From contig JALGAS010000003.1 in the NCBI GenBank assembly GCA_023078685.1, forward strand, positions 6,262,001 to 6,326,000: a stretch of 64,000 nt of DNA. Reading direction: 5' to 3'. Numbering within the stretch: the first letter of the stretch is position 1; every line of letters begins with the position of its first letter. Positions 37,514 through 49,528 of the stretch are shown here, piece by piece. The stretch is from Neopestalotiopsis rosae (Eukaryota > Ascomycota > Sordariomycetes > Amphisphaeriales > Sporocadaceae). Both the position numbers and the translations under genes were made by a program. A model generated the notes under the pieces. The model saw only the letters and a list, made by a program, of their open reading frames with translations, was not told the DNA's origin and ran no database searches.

Positions 37514-39075
37514 GTTTGATTATGATGATGGCGGGGAAAGGCTGAATTGGTTTCCTCGGGGGCGGTTTGCTGAGCGGGAGTTTGTCTCTATGCCGAGATG
37601 TACAGATGGTTCGCGACGGACAATCGGAGAGCGAATAAGCGCGTACGTGTTTGTGGCAGTGGCTAAGTGGTTGTGTTTGTGGTCGTTGGATTACGAACCC
37701 AAAGAGTAGGAAGTGTTGCACTAGGTACACTTTCACCTACGTACAACAAGGCTGCTTGGGGGCGGGATAGGTGGGTGAGGCTGGCCCCAGCTTGTGGAAG
37801 CTCGACAAAAGATCCGCTCTCTTGCCCTCCAAGCAATCAAGGTGCTGGTTGGTTTGTAGCTACTGAACGGGGTCTGTCTAGCAGCAGGCAAAGTAACACC
37901 AGGGCAAGGATTCGGGGGCCATTTGAGCCGCCGCAGGGGCGATAAGGTGTTCCCATAGTGGGATCTTTCAGCGGTCAGCCAGAGGCCGCTGAGGGGCAGC
38001 CCCCCAGGCATACCATGACATTGCGTGCCTGGCATCAATTAAGCCCCATTGACATTAAGTGAGACGAGTGACGCCGTAACAGCGTCACGGCTTGAATGGC
38101 TTGTACACAGGCATTTCTATCAAAACACTTTCTTTGTCGAATTCCGACAGGATCATTGTACCCTTGTGGCGAAATTTACGGTATGCTAAAATGTGTGACC
38201 AGCTGTAATATGTTATTCGTGGGGTTTTCCATCTTGGTAACGTCAATACCCAGTACAAGTGCACACTCCTCATCTGTACAATTCTAGGGCCAGATTTCAG
38301 GATACACCCGACCTGTCCTCCACTTTTTGACTTCTCAAACACAGGTGCATGATGAGTCTCTCCCCAATAATTTCTCTGGAAGACATATATGACACCATGC
38401 TTTCAAGCCATGGGATGGTCTGCTGCTAGGAAAATAAAAAGGCCCCGTTGCGGGGGTTTCTGTTTCCGGGTATAAGTCAGTAGTAGTATTACCCGCCATA
38501 CACATGCAGTCCGTGTCAGTGTGTCTGGTTTGTCACACGTCATCTTTGCTCAATTCTGTGCCGTCCAAGTACTTGTTTGAGCCTACATATCTATTCAGCT
38601 GGGCGCTGCTTACTACCTGACATCTACCTACTTTACCTAGCTACATAGATTAGTGACCCAGCCCGGTTTGTCTCTGGCGATTCGTTTTCGTTATTCCCTC
38701 ATCTGTTTCATTGGCATTTTACGTCTTTTCTTGGCGGCCAGGTGGATAGATTGCTTCGACTCTTGGAGTCATCTGCGAGCCCTCCCTTCCTTCCATTCCT
38801 TCCACTACTACTACTACTATACGCTACACGACAGGGCAATCACGGAGTTATCGGGTCACGTAAGGATAGAAGACCCTACCTTAGCTCCACCGCTTACATC
38901 CACTAGACAGCGCATGGAGCGCATTAGCTCCGGACAAGGAGAGGGTTTTTCGATATTTTTTATCCGAAAATAAGTAGAGAAGGAAGTCCCTTTCTTCTTT
39001 TTGTTTTATTCGTGTTGCAATTCAAGTGGTTTGCATGTCGTGGTCAGACCAGGCAGAGAATTACGAATCATCGAC
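37514..39075. other. Divergent intergenic region with a CTA microsatellite
   Basis: This 1.56-kb stretch separates the divergent Sem1 and Iml2-type genes and should contain both promoters. A short (CTA)n-type tract occurs near 38804-38822. Open frames are short and uninformative. Confidence 0.45.
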
Positions 39076-41354
39076 ATGAGCAGGCTCAGTGGTTGGATCC
39101 GGGGCTCGGCCCCAAAGGCAACGAGCCATGACCCTTCACCAGCGGCGTCGACTACGGACCTCCGGGCCGCTGAGGTCGCGCAGATGGAGGATGCCATGGT
39201 GAGCATGACCAAGATCATGAACGACGACATTGAGGGCGCCGAGGTGGGCCTCAAGAAGGGCAGCTCGGCTTTCCACTCGCTCGGTCTGGGCACCACCACC
39301 TTTATGCGCAGCGTCATTGGTTTCGAGAAGGACATCATGGCCGAGGCCAGCAAGCTACTCAACACTTGCTCGACGCAGGCGTGGAATGAGCAGAAAAAGG
39401 CTGAAAAGGGTGGGCCGGATTCTCGGATACACCCGCCGGGAAGTGAATTTGCCCTTGTGCATGCCGAGGCGCAACTCATGAGCGCCATGGTCGCGGTACT
39501 GCACGAAAGCTACCTAGAAGCTGCCAAAGGATTCTGGGGGCTTCGTGGTGCTTATGCCACTTTAGAAAGAATGATGCAGGCCGAGGAGGCATATTTGGCC
39601 AAGAAGGGTCTCAAGGTCGGCGGAAGCAAAGACGAATTACCACCACCGCCCGTGGTACCTGGAGCAGAAGTAAAAAATCAGGAGCAAGACGAGGATGCAG
39701 ACCTTGACTTTGTGGAGGCACCTGAGAGTCTATCAGGGACGCAGACACCAGCGCAATATAACGGACATTTGAGCAAGATTATAGACGAAACGGAGAAGAA
39801 GCTAGAGGACTTGGCGGTCAGCGATGGGGCACCAGTAACACCACCCAAACGAAACGACTCACCAGCATCGATGGAATCCAAGCAGTCAACATCAGGTCTG
39901 CAGGGTTCTGATGCCGATATTTTCACGGACCCCGTTGATATTTTCGTTCACAGCGGCGCCAACATGTGCTTTGGCCTCTTGCTCTTGATGCTGTCAATGA
40001 TACCGCCATCATTTGGAAAGCTTTTGTCAATCATTGGCTTTAGAGGCGATCGTGAGCGTGGTGTCAAGATGCTTTGGCAGAGCTCCCGCTTCGCCAACAT
40101 CAACGGAGCCGTTTCTGGTCTCGTTCTACTCGCATACTACAATGGCTTCCTTGGGTTTGCCGATATTCTACCTACTGAAGAGGAGGCTGAGCAGGGAGCC
40201 ATTGTCGGATATCCCAGGAAACGATGCCACGACCTTTTATCGACCATGGTGAAGCATTACCCCGAGTCGCGGTTGTGGCGGGTTGAAGAGGCACGAAGCT
40301 TATCTAACAGCCGCGACATTGCCGGCGCCATTGCTATTTTGGAGAAGAACACCGACTCCAAAATGCGACAAGTCACGGCGCTGAACAGCTTCGAATTGTC
40401 ACTCGACTGCATGTATATTGGCCACTACGAAGCCATGCGCGACAACTTCATCCGCTGCACCGAGCTCAACGATTGGAGTCACTCTTTGTACTATTTCCTG
40501 GCAGGTTGTGCCGAGTTGGAGCTCTACCGCAACGCCTTCCACGCTGAAAAGAAGGATGATTCCCAGATTCGTATCCACAAGGCGAAAGCAAAGGAACTAA
40601 TCTTGAAGGCCCCCTCGCTCGCCGGCAAGAAAAAATTCATGTCAAAGCCACTACCGTTTGAGGAATTCGTGAAGCGAAAGGTGCAAAAGTGGGAGAAGCG
40701 GAGTAAAGACCTCGGAGTCGACCTTGTGGATGCGATTGGTGTTAGCCCAGTCCAGGAGATGGTTTATCTGTGGAACGGTATCAAGAAGATGCAGACTCTA
40801 GAGTTGGAGAAGGCTGTCAGTACGCTGAGCTGGAGCCGTCTCACCGTACCTGCAGAGACGGTCAATAAGATCAAGGCAGAGAACGACGAAATTGCCGTTG
40901 GCGATCTGTGCTTGGCTGCCGTATACAGAGCTCTAGGCCGCTTGGATGAAGCAAAAGAACTGCTCAAGACAGTGCTTGCAATCGATAAGTATGCTTTATC
41001 TTGGATCGATCTCCTTGGTTGTGGGAAACAAGCTAACAATACATCAGAACCGCTTTCGACGGCAAGATTCACGACGACTGGGCGCAGCCAGCAGCATCAT
41101 ATGAGACGGCCGTGCTGGCATGGGTTGAGTTACAAAACGGCAATAAGGGAGAGACTCCCCTTTCTACCAGCGGAGATAACGCTCAAGACCTCGATGCGTG
41201 GCGTCGCAAGAAGACTGAAGAGTGTCAGAGCTGGTTGGATAAATGTGCCGGATGGGGAGCTTATGTTTTAGACGCCAGGATAGGCATGCGGGTACAAACG
41301 GGTATGGATACAATTCGATGGTATAAAAGGACCAAGGGCTGGAGTTCGGAATAG
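39076..41354 (+). CDS. iml2: Iml2/TTC39-family protein (inclusion body clearance)
   Basis: Exons 39076-40988 and 41048-41354 join in frame to 739 aa. The ATG at 39076 gives MSRLSGWIRGSAP, the usual start in filamentous fungi. An N-terminal helical region (DIEGAEVGLKKGSSAFHSLG) is followed by an acidic, low-complexity linker (about 200-285). Then comes the conserved core with the hydrophobic stretch CFGLLLLMLSMIPPSFGKLLSI and TPR-like helices (FANINGAVSGLVLLAYYNGF, RLWRVEEARSLSNSRDIAGA, DWSHSLYYFLAGCAELELYR). The second exon ends YKRTKGWSSE. In yeast, Iml2 links to lipid droplets and clearance of protein inclusions; the animal relatives are the TTC39 proteins. Without the second exon the model would end in a frame of random sequence, so the intron is well supported. 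Confidence 0.92.
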
Positions 41355-42143
41355 ATATTACTATGTGCATCACTGCCAATAGATTCGACACAAAATCAAG
41401 ACTATTCGCTTGCTGTCTACTCCGAATTGTCAAGTTGATGAATAAATAACTGAAGTACTCTTCTCTAATCCACTCCAATCTCAAGCGAAGAGAAACACTT
41501 CAAAAGTTTGTTGCTGTTCATGAAGATCTCTGGGCATCCGCCAGACCGCCAGCCCATCTTTCTAGTTGTCGATCATAATCAGCCGCATGTTATTCATATT
41601 TTCTCTGTATGGTAGGGCGGGATCAGCCAGCGCGAGACACGTCCACTATGTCAGTTTATAGTTATGTATAGAGTGGCCCAGCCTAGCAGCTCTAGCGTAA
41701 TCATCCATGGCGCGTCTGGATCGTTATGTGCGTATTATGCGCCTTGAATCAAGGATTGTAATTGCAAATCAAATCAAGCATTTGAGCCAGAGACATTGGT
41801 GATTCAGTTGTCTTGAATAGGGATAGTAAATTTGCCTACGGAGTAATTGTTCGAGTATTGCGGAAGCCTGATCGCATCCAAGCAGCCAAGGCATCAACAT
41901 AACGGACGCACTAAATTGATGGCCTGACGCTGCAGGACCCTGTCTTTTGGTGTCTGGCGCAGGTCTGCTCGGCGCGAAAATCGTTAATGGACATTATGGA
42001 AAGAATGTCGCTGCCTGATGAACTACGAAATGTTATTAAGATTGCGACCAAGTGTGTCAAAAAGGATGGAACTTCTATCATACGCATCGTGAATTGAAGC
42101 TCGTATTTTATTTTCTCTCTAAACATAAGAAAAAAACATCAAA
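41355..42143. other. Intergenic upstream of the CAP_N-only gene
   Basis: This 789-bp AT-rich region should hold the 3' UTR of the Iml2-type gene and the promoter of the next gene. The sequence just ahead of 42144 is A-rich, a favourable start context. No gene or repeat was recognised. Confidence 0.4.
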
Positions 42144-43003
42144 ATGGCTTCTCAAGGCATGTACAATGCTGCAACGCTTTGTAAGAGGTAACATGCATTT
42201 AACATTTTCAAGCAAGCGTATCAATAATTTCTGACTGCTGATCTAGATTGGAAGCTGTGACAGCACGACTTGAGGATATCGTGACAACACTAGAAGGGGG
42301 TGAGACTGCTGGCCAGTCATTAAATCCGTTGATCAGGGAACATTTGACAGCTGCCTTACAAGTAGCGTCCTATGATGATCCGGTTATATCTTCGGTGAAA
42401 GAAACACCAGATCAGTCCATCTCTCCAGATCTACTTGATTTTGACAGCTTTCTCGATACCACAGTGGCCCACTACGTTGCGTTGAGTAACGAGATCGGTG
42501 GACCAGTCGCAAAGCAGGCTCAATGTGTTCTCTACGGCCTTCGAGAACAGCGAAACATTGTGGAGAAGATGTCGAAAATCAGCAATCCCGACACAAAAAC
42601 GCTGGACTCTCTCCTTGGACCAATAACTCAAGCCATGGCCACAGCGAAAGCACTTCAAGAGGCCAATCGCGGTCACGAATTGTACAATCATCTCAGTTGT
42701 GTAGCAGACGGCATCCTGCTGCTGAGTTGGATTAAGATACAAATGCGTCCTTTCAGACACATTGATCAGATGTTGGAATGTGCACAATACTTTGGCAACA
42801 AGGTCCGAGTTGAGCACAAGCAAAAGTCAGTATCGTTCTGCTTCCATGATGAATAATGGATGAATTCTGACCGATCCAGGAACTCGAGCGACCAGGACTG
42901 GGTTAACGCCTTCTACAGCATCTTCCGTGATCTTTCTGCGTTAGTCAAGCAGCATTATTCCCTGGGTCTCACTTCGCGGGTCGGCAAAACCCGATCTCGA
43001 TAG
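42144..43003 (+). CDS. Stand-alone CAP N-terminal domain protein (cyclase-associated protein paralogue)
   Basis: Exons 42144-42187, 42247-42825 and 42880-43003 join in frame to 248 aa. The start MASQGMYNAATLCKRLEAVT followed by ARLEDIV is the adenylyl-cyclase-binding N-terminus of cyclase-associated protein. The helical folded domain follows: FDSFLDTTVAHYVALSNEIG, VAKQAQCVLYGLREQRNIV, NRGHELYNHLSCVADGILLL, and the last helix SSDQDWVNAFYSIFRDLSAL with VKQHYSLGL, recovered only by splicing to exon 3. A normal CAP is about 500-550 aa and continues with proline-rich, WH2 and C-terminal actin-binding domains. Here translation stops shortly after the folded N-domain, and I see no remnant of the C-terminal half downstream. 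It therefore looks like a truncated paralogue that could bind cyclase or cofilin-actin without the recycling half (inference). Confidence 0.85.
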
Positions 43004-43705
43004 TAGCAGCAGGATCGTGAGCGAGCGTATATTCATACCAACTGTATGCTAGAAATAATCTGTTATATCATTCAGTCAATAATCTGCCGCGGTCGTATAT
43101 TTGACGTGTTTGTATGCTTACCTGTCCAAATAACAGATCATGCCATGAAGACCAGTTGTCTTACCCGATTATTGTACATTTTGGTCATGGTAGTGATCTA
43201 AGAAGTTAAACCATAGCACGTATGCCCGCTGCACAAGACATCACACATTCAAGTGCAGGACTGGTCTTGAAGCTGCGTCGATAGCTCACAACTGCCGACA
43301 TGATGGTTGAAACATTACTGGTGACGACTGTCTGTATCACGGCCCAAAATCAAAGCCCGAGGATTTCCATCCCTAACTCCCCGACCCAGGTGAACTAGGT
43401 TCAATGTCCTGTTGAAACATTAAGGGCAGTGTTAAGCTGATTCCACCGGGAATCAAACCTTAGCAAGGTTAACATCATGTAATTCATATTACGTATGTAT
43501 GCACGCAACCAGTATTCTCGGACATGATCAGCGCCGCTGAGTCAAGTGAATACGAGTTTGAATGATATGCATAGAGTTGTAGTAGTAATGAAATGCCATT
43601 GGACAATATTTTTTGCTAGCGATCATGTTCAAGCGTTGATCATGACTTGTAATTACTGATATTTGCTTAATACCTTTCCAACTTTGATTATCCCACAGGA
43701 TGGTG
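43004..43705. other. Intergenic region
   Basis: This 702-bp AT-rich gap lies between the convergent ends of the CAP_N-type gene and the DUF3237-type gene. I inspected it for a displaced CAP C-terminal half and saw none. No repeat or RNA gene was recognised. Confidence 0.4.
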
Positions 43706-44197
43706 TTACAGAATTTGGTAAATGTCTATTTTGACATGATTAGGGACTTGTGGTGGAAGCAGATCGCCTACAAAGCAAGACTTATTCAACCAGTCATGCT
43801 TTCCTGATGTCACCTCAAACCTTGGAAATGTCTTTGTGTACCACTTTTCTCCCGGATCAGCTCCAGAACTTGTTGAAGCTTTTGCCGGATCGTCGCCAAA
43901 GACACCCTCCATCACTTTCTGGCTTGCCCTGCCATATCCCTCGTTGGTGATATTGATCAACACGTCGTCGTCAGCTTGAACCGTGTACTTGGCAAAAACG
44001 TGGACCACGCCGTCGGGACGTGCTGCGTTCCAATCACCGCCTCCAGCCAAAATTGTGCCCTTGAGTCCGGGTCCCTCGACCTTGCCACCGGTTATAGGAA
44101 TAAATCGCCTCATCCCAGAGAATGTATGGCCGAATTCGTGAGGGCGAGCGAGATCGACATGAAGCGTAAAGACGTACTTCAATTCCGGGTTGCCCAT
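43706..44197 (-). CDS. DUF3237-family protein
   Basis: A single exon encodes 163 aa from the ATG at 44197. The small beta-barrel family DUF3237 is recognised from EFGHTFSGMRRFIPITGGKV, GPGLKGTILAGGGDWNAARP, the alternating strand FAKYTVQADDDVLINITNEG, and the late FPRFEVTSGKHDWLNKSCFVG. The length is typical. The biochemical function of the family is unknown, and it often accompanies small-molecule catabolic genes. Here it is divergent from an MFS transporter across 469 bp, at the edge of a block with an aldehyde dehydrogenase and a stilbene-cleaving type dioxygenase, which fits an accessory role in aromatic metabolism (inference). Confidence 0.85.
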   Translation of the reverse strand: MGNPELKYVFTLHVDLARPHEFGHTFSGMRRFIPITGGKVEGPGLKGTILAGGGDWNAARPDGVVHVFAKYTVQADDDVLINITNEGYGRASQKVMEGVFGDDPAKASTSSGADPGEKWYTKTFPRFEVTSGKHDWLNKSCFVGDLLPPQVPNHVKIDIYQIL

Positions 44198-44666
44198 TGC
44201 GGGTACCGGCAATTGATCAATGCGTTATCGGGTTCTTGAATGTAAGGGTTGTGGTGTTGGACTAATGCAAAGCATTGACTGAAATCTATGGAACAGAGCT
44301 TCGTGTTGCGACACTGCCCAGGCTGAGGACCCTATATGTGTCGCGTCCAGGGCGCGGGAGATGTGGGTAATGTTCTTGTTCTCCCCGGCGATCGTCACAC
44401 ATCTCCTATATCCCCGTATTGCCCGGCTGCAGAGCCGGAAACGTTCCAAGTATGGTTTCCACTGTGGCTTGGTTCCCCATGGGGTTTCGGGCAATTATAT
44501 AGCACCCTCACTATCAAGAAGGGCGCTAAACTAGCATATTAGATATACCATATGGAGTAACATTCTGTCCGAGCGAAAAGTACATTTATCCTCCTTGCCT
44601 AGTTGTTCTCAATTCTCTATTGATGAGAAGTCACCATTACCATACTGCTAAGACGTATACTGTGCT
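44198..44666. promoter_or_regulatory. Divergent promoter of the DUF3237 and MFS genes
   Basis: These 469 bp separate the divergent start codons and should hold control elements for both genes. No strong repeat or palindrome was seen. Confidence 0.45.
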
Positions 44667-46572
44667 ATGGGCTCACCTCAGAATACCATCAGCAGTCGCC
44701 CCAACTCAGAGCGTGCAGCTCATCCCATGTCAAAACACCATGGCTTGATCTTTGTACCCCGGCCCTCTGACGACGAGCGCGATCCCCTCCGGTGGCCAAG
44801 ATACTTGAAGCTTCTGGCCCTGGCTGTGACTGCATTTCTCAATTTCACTGCTAATTTCGCTGGCTCTGGGCTATCAGTCGCGACCCCTGTTCTAGAGGCG
44901 CAATTCACCAGAAGCCAAAATGAGATCAATGGACTCTTAACAGTAAGTAATCACCTGGTGTTCAGAGTACAAGCACTTATGGGGCGTGAAGAATATTCAA
45001 ACTGACACAACTTCATAGTTCAACTTTCTGTTCTTGGGTCTAGGCAATTTGTTCTGGGTGCCACTGGGTACAAAGTTCGGGAAACGAGCGTCTCTCATTC
45101 TCTCAACATTGCTTCTTTTCGCAAGTTTGATATGGACCGCAACAACAACGAGCTTCAACAGCCTACTAGCAGCGAGATGCGTATCTGGATTTGCTTCAGC
45201 AGCTGGGGAGGTAAGTATCTACCTACTGAACCAAGCATTGTCTGAACACATTTAGAAATGGTACTCACTATCAACCCAGAGTATCGTTCCGGCAATTGTG
45301 TCTGACATCTTCTTTCTACATGAGCGAGCAGCCATGATGGCTTGGTAAGATTGCTTCCAAGCACTGATTTCCGCGTTTCCTTTACCGTGCATCGCTTCCA
45401 AGGCGACCTCATAATAACATCACATTATTTCAGTTACACCATCCTTGTATCTGGAGCTACCGCAATCGGACCTTTGTGTGCCTCATTTATCGTCCAGTAC
45501 TCGCCTGGTGGATGGATCGACTATATTTGGGTGTGTATGGCACTCGCTGGGGCCAATTGCGTCGGTGTATTCTTGTTCTATCCCGAGTCCAACTTCAGAC
45601 GCCCGCCAGACAACTCGACGCCAGCCGGTCTAGAGTCTGTGCTATATGCTTCCGAGCTTTCCAAGCCTCGAGATGAGCTGCATGGAGATACGCAAGATAG
45701 CGACCAGGCCGGTGCGGGCTATGCAAACGAGCATACGTCCTCCCGGCCACACAGCACGGTTCTTGTTGTTCCAAAGCCTTTGCGATCCATCTGGACAACA
45801 TTCTTCACCATGGATCATTCTGCCAGTCTTCTCAGGGCATTCATCCAGCCGCTACTCATGCTCCTGCAACCGCCAGTGCTGTTGGCCATCTTGGTATACG
45901 GAACTTCGCTGGCTTCGCAAATCATACTCATTTTTGCATTCCCTTCTTTCCTGACCGCACCACCTTATCTGTTCAGTTCAAGCGATGTAGGTTTGATGCA
46001 GATTTCAGCAGTCATTGGCTTCGTCCTCGCCTCCATTGTCGGAGGATACGTGGCAGATGTCATCACGTCACGCGTCATAATTATTCAAAAAGGCGCAGTG
46101 CATCCAGAGCAACGCTTGATTTCTTTGGCGCCGGGATGTTTTGTGGCTCCATGCGGATGTGTCCTGGTTGCTTTCGCCTGTGCGAATAAACTGCATTGGA
46201 TTGCGATCGCGTTCGGCTTTGGCATGGGTAAGTAAAAGAAGGCAAACTCGCATGTTGCAGACTCTTTTGCTGACCATAGACGCATTAGTCTCTTTTGGGA
46301 CAGTTTTCGCTCCCAACATCACCATTACATATGTTGTCGAGAGCTATCCGCACATGGCTGCCGACGCCTTGGTCGTGATTAATGTAGCCAAGAACTTGGT
46401 TGCGTTTCTGTTTCTCTACACTGCTGTCGAGTGGATTGCCTCAAATGGTTGGATTCAAGTCTACATGATAATGTTCATGTTGGTCAGCCTTGGGATGCTG
46501 CTAGCCATACCATTCTATTTCTATGGCGCTCGTATGAGGGCTGCCTGCCGAGGCTTACTGTACATCTTCTAA
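44667..46572 (+). CDS. MFS transporter (DHA1-like, drug/polyamine-type)
   Basis: Exons 44667-44942, 45019-45210, 45280-45344, 45434-46227 and 46280-46572 join in frame to 539 aa. The cytosolic N-terminus ends in DDERDPLRWPRYLKLL, the usual lead-in to TM1 of this fungal subgroup. TM1-2 are interrupted by intron 1. The A-type motif is GNLFWVPLGTKFGKRASLIL, and the C-type region is AIVSDIFFLHERAAMMAWYT, recovered through a 65-nt exon. A long hydrophilic loop (about 240-300) separates the two halves, and the second half has six more hydrophobic segments, ending GARMRAACRGLLYIF. Members are proton-driven antiporters with broad substrates. Its neighbours suggest transport of aromatic compounds (inference). 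Confidence 0.88.
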
Positions 46573-47909
46573 TTTGTACATGACCGTGGTGCTAGTATTG
46601 CAGACTTCGACATCGTTGGGACCATTATGCAAAGTTGGCTTCTGGTATTGGACTATGAACGCAAGGTGGCTTCTGCTTGCAAAGACTGATGACTTGCAGT
46701 AGAGCGTGAAAGAGTTGTGACGTGCGTGAGCTCTTCGGCCTTTCAAGAACTCTAAACTCATTATTGATACCTTGTTACGCAAGGCAGACATCCCAATGCA
46801 TTCATTTTTCCTTGTTCGACAATGGCCTTATATACCTGATTAAAGTGTTCACATTTAATCACCCACGAACCACAGGTCACAGTGGTGTAGTGGTTCTCGC
46901 TCCGATCCTAGAAATCTAGAATCTTTATCTCTCTCTCTGGCTGGGTCCGCCCTCCCCCAGTCTTTTTGTTCGATCCCCACAGTTTCCCTTTCTGTCTTCT
47001 TTCTTTTTTTCGTTCTTTTTTTCTTCTTTTCCCCCTCCTTGTACTCCCCTATAATCTGCTGCTCATCACGGCCATACATAATATAGAATGTTTTGTAGAT
47101 ACAACATTTGTCAAATATCCAAATGGGCTTGGGTTCAAGGATGTATTCGTGCAAAATTGAGCTAAGCTCGGAATAACAAAATCTCTAGGTACCATGAAAT
47201 CATTCAAGTCCAAGCCCAGTGGTGTATTTTCAATGTCCTAAGTCTCCAGCGCCCGGCGCTTTTGGAAACTGGTCTGAGCCTTTGCGCATTCCTTTATCGG
47301 CGTTTAGGGACACATATCAGCCGGGAACGGCTCTCCCCCCTCTTCTTCTTTTTTTGTCCCCCCTTTTAATGAAGCAAAAAGAACGTACGAACAATTTTTT
47401 TTTGTCAATTAAATGTTAAGGTGTCCTTCCGTCGGTGAATATAAACCTGTTGGGGTGATCCAGCCACTATACGTTGACCGGTGCGCTTCCCGGCCCCGCC
47501 GTCACACATGTTGGTTCACCTATGCCAAACATTTATGAAACGTTGAGATCTTGCGGCACAGGATCCTGAAGCAATGAGCGGACACGCTTAATTTGCTCGA
47601 TGGACAGAGGACTACCGGATAGTCGATTCTGGGGCAATGGAAACACACAAAGTCCCGTCTTCCCTAACTCCCCGATACACGTAGTATAGGCTAGACCATT
47701 CCTGGCTCATCTAAGCCCTTGACAGCTCTATAGGCAAGGATCCCTACCCTTTCCAGCATTATGATATTATAGAGATAATGTCATGTTCCCATTCGCAAAG
47801 TCAGGACACTCCAGAGTCATAACAACATCCTTCAAACGACAAGACCAAACGCCAAAGACGACAAGCAGCAGTAACACGTTCATCTGGGTATAGCTTTCTC
47901 ACAGACAAA
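46573..47909. other. Intergenic with a long pyrimidine-rich tract
   Basis: This 1.34-kb region includes a C/T-rich tract at about 46930-47045 and T runs near 47340-47405. Open frames are low-complexity products of these tracts. The end of the region should hold the dehydrogenase promoter. No gene was recognised. Confidence 0.45.
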
Positions 47910-49528
47910 ATGGTCCCCGAGATAGTTCCACTCATCATACATGGGGATAACATCACTTCATTTGGTTCTCTGCAACCATCACTCCTTGTCACGAGTGATG
48001 AGACCAGAGGGCCGAGAGACACCATTGCCCTAGGTGCGAACCCCGAGCTGTGCCTCAAAGCGGTTGAGTCCTGCGCAACTGCATTCTGTGAATGGGAAAA
48101 GACAACACCTCTTGAGCGACATGCATTATTCAGCCGTTTGGCTTCGGTGAGGATATATATGACCCCATCCCAAGTGTTGCTCTGGACTGATGAGAAACAC
48201 AGCTTCTCAAAGAGAATCAAAAATACGTATCAGAGGTTATACAGCAAGAACTTGGTTGTTCTGATAAATGGGCCATGATCAACATCGGAGACGCCATTGG
48301 TATAGTCGAGCATATCGTCTCTCTGGTCACTTCGGGTGTTCTCTCAGGCTCTGTTCCAGAGTCCAGAGCCAGCGGATCGTGCGCGGTAGTGCTCAAGGAA
48401 CCATTGGGGGTCGTGTTGGGCATTGCGCCTTGGAATGCGCCTTTGATCCTAGGCCTCCGTGCCGTCGCTGCTGCGGTCGCTGCGGGTAACACCGCAATTC
48501 TGAAGGTATATCATGTCCTGCTCCTAATGAGTCTAGGGCTCTTGAAACTCTGCCACCTTCCACAAGCTCATCATAGATCCTAGGGCTCCGAATTGAGCGC
48601 GCGCACGCATTATCTAGTCGCGCATCTTTTTGGTGAAGCTGGATTTCCTCCTGGTGTGGTCAATTTTCTTGTGCATAAACCTGAGGATGCAGCAAGCTGC
48701 TATGAAACCATCATTTCACATCCAGCCGTCCGAAAGTGCAATTTCACTGGATCAACCGTTGTGGGCAGGAGCATCGCTACACGAGCTGCCACACATCTGA
48801 AGCCGGTACTCCTTGAGCTGGGCGGCAAGAATCACGCGATTGTTCTTGCGGATGCAGATCTAGATCACGCAGCGGGAGAAATACTAGCGGGCGCTTTCTT
48901 GAATGTAAGTAATGCACTGACGATGTTAAGCATTTGTGATCCTTCAAAAAGTTCTAACCGTTCCTCCATATCATAGTCGGGCCAAATATGCATGTCTACA
49001 GACCTCACTTGGGTGCACAACAGTGTCATGCCAGAATTTCTGTCGATCATACGATCCAAGATTGCCAGCATCTCTTGTTCCGAGGTGACCAAGGTTGTAA
49101 ATTCCAAATCCGACTCCCGCATCAAGGCGCTTGTGGATGATGCTCGTTTGAAAGGTGCGAATGTAGTTGCTGGATCAGGGGGCGCCGCGATCATTGAAAA
49201 CGTCACAACAGAAATGGATTTTTGGACTACGGAGTCATTTGGTCCGCTGGTGGGTGTTCGCGGTTTTGATGAAGAGTTTGAGTTTGTAGCCGGTGTGAAC
49301 GGGTCGGAATACGGCTTGTCGGCTGCAATCTTCACCAAGAGCCACTTCACGGGCTTCAACCTGGGGCGTACTCTGAATGTTGGCGCTGTTCATATCAACG
49401 CCATGACGGTCCATGATGAACCAACTTTACCCCATGGGGGTTACAAGTCGAGTGGATATGGTCGATTTGGAGGACATTGGGCATTTGAAGAATTTCTGCA
49501 AATCAAGACAATTATTACCAATCCATAA
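47910..49528 (+). CDS. Aldehyde dehydrogenase, vanillin/salicylaldehyde type
   Basis: Exons 47910-48146, 48203-48505, 48584-48904 and 48977-49528 join in frame to 470 aa, a normal length. Key sites are intact: the NAD-binding GIAPWNAPLILG and FTGSTVVGR, the general-base glutamate in LLELGGKN, and the catalytic cysteine in SGQICMSTDL just after intron 3, followed by ESFGPLVGV. The segment around the cysteine and the RTHYLVAHLFGEAGFPPGVVN block resemble vanillin and salicylaldehyde dehydrogenases, which oxidise aromatic aldehydes to benzoates with NAD(P)+. It lies between the MFS transporter and the carotenoid-oxygenase-family gene, all on the plus strand, so it is well placed to oxidise the aldehydes such an oxygenase would release. 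The exact substrate cannot be read from sequence. Confidence 0.9.

Noticed and set aside
46930..47045. Long C/T tract considered as a possible transposon end or telomere-like repeat
   Set aside because: No repeat unit, target duplication or terminal inverted repeat; an ordinary pyrimidine-rich intergenic tract.
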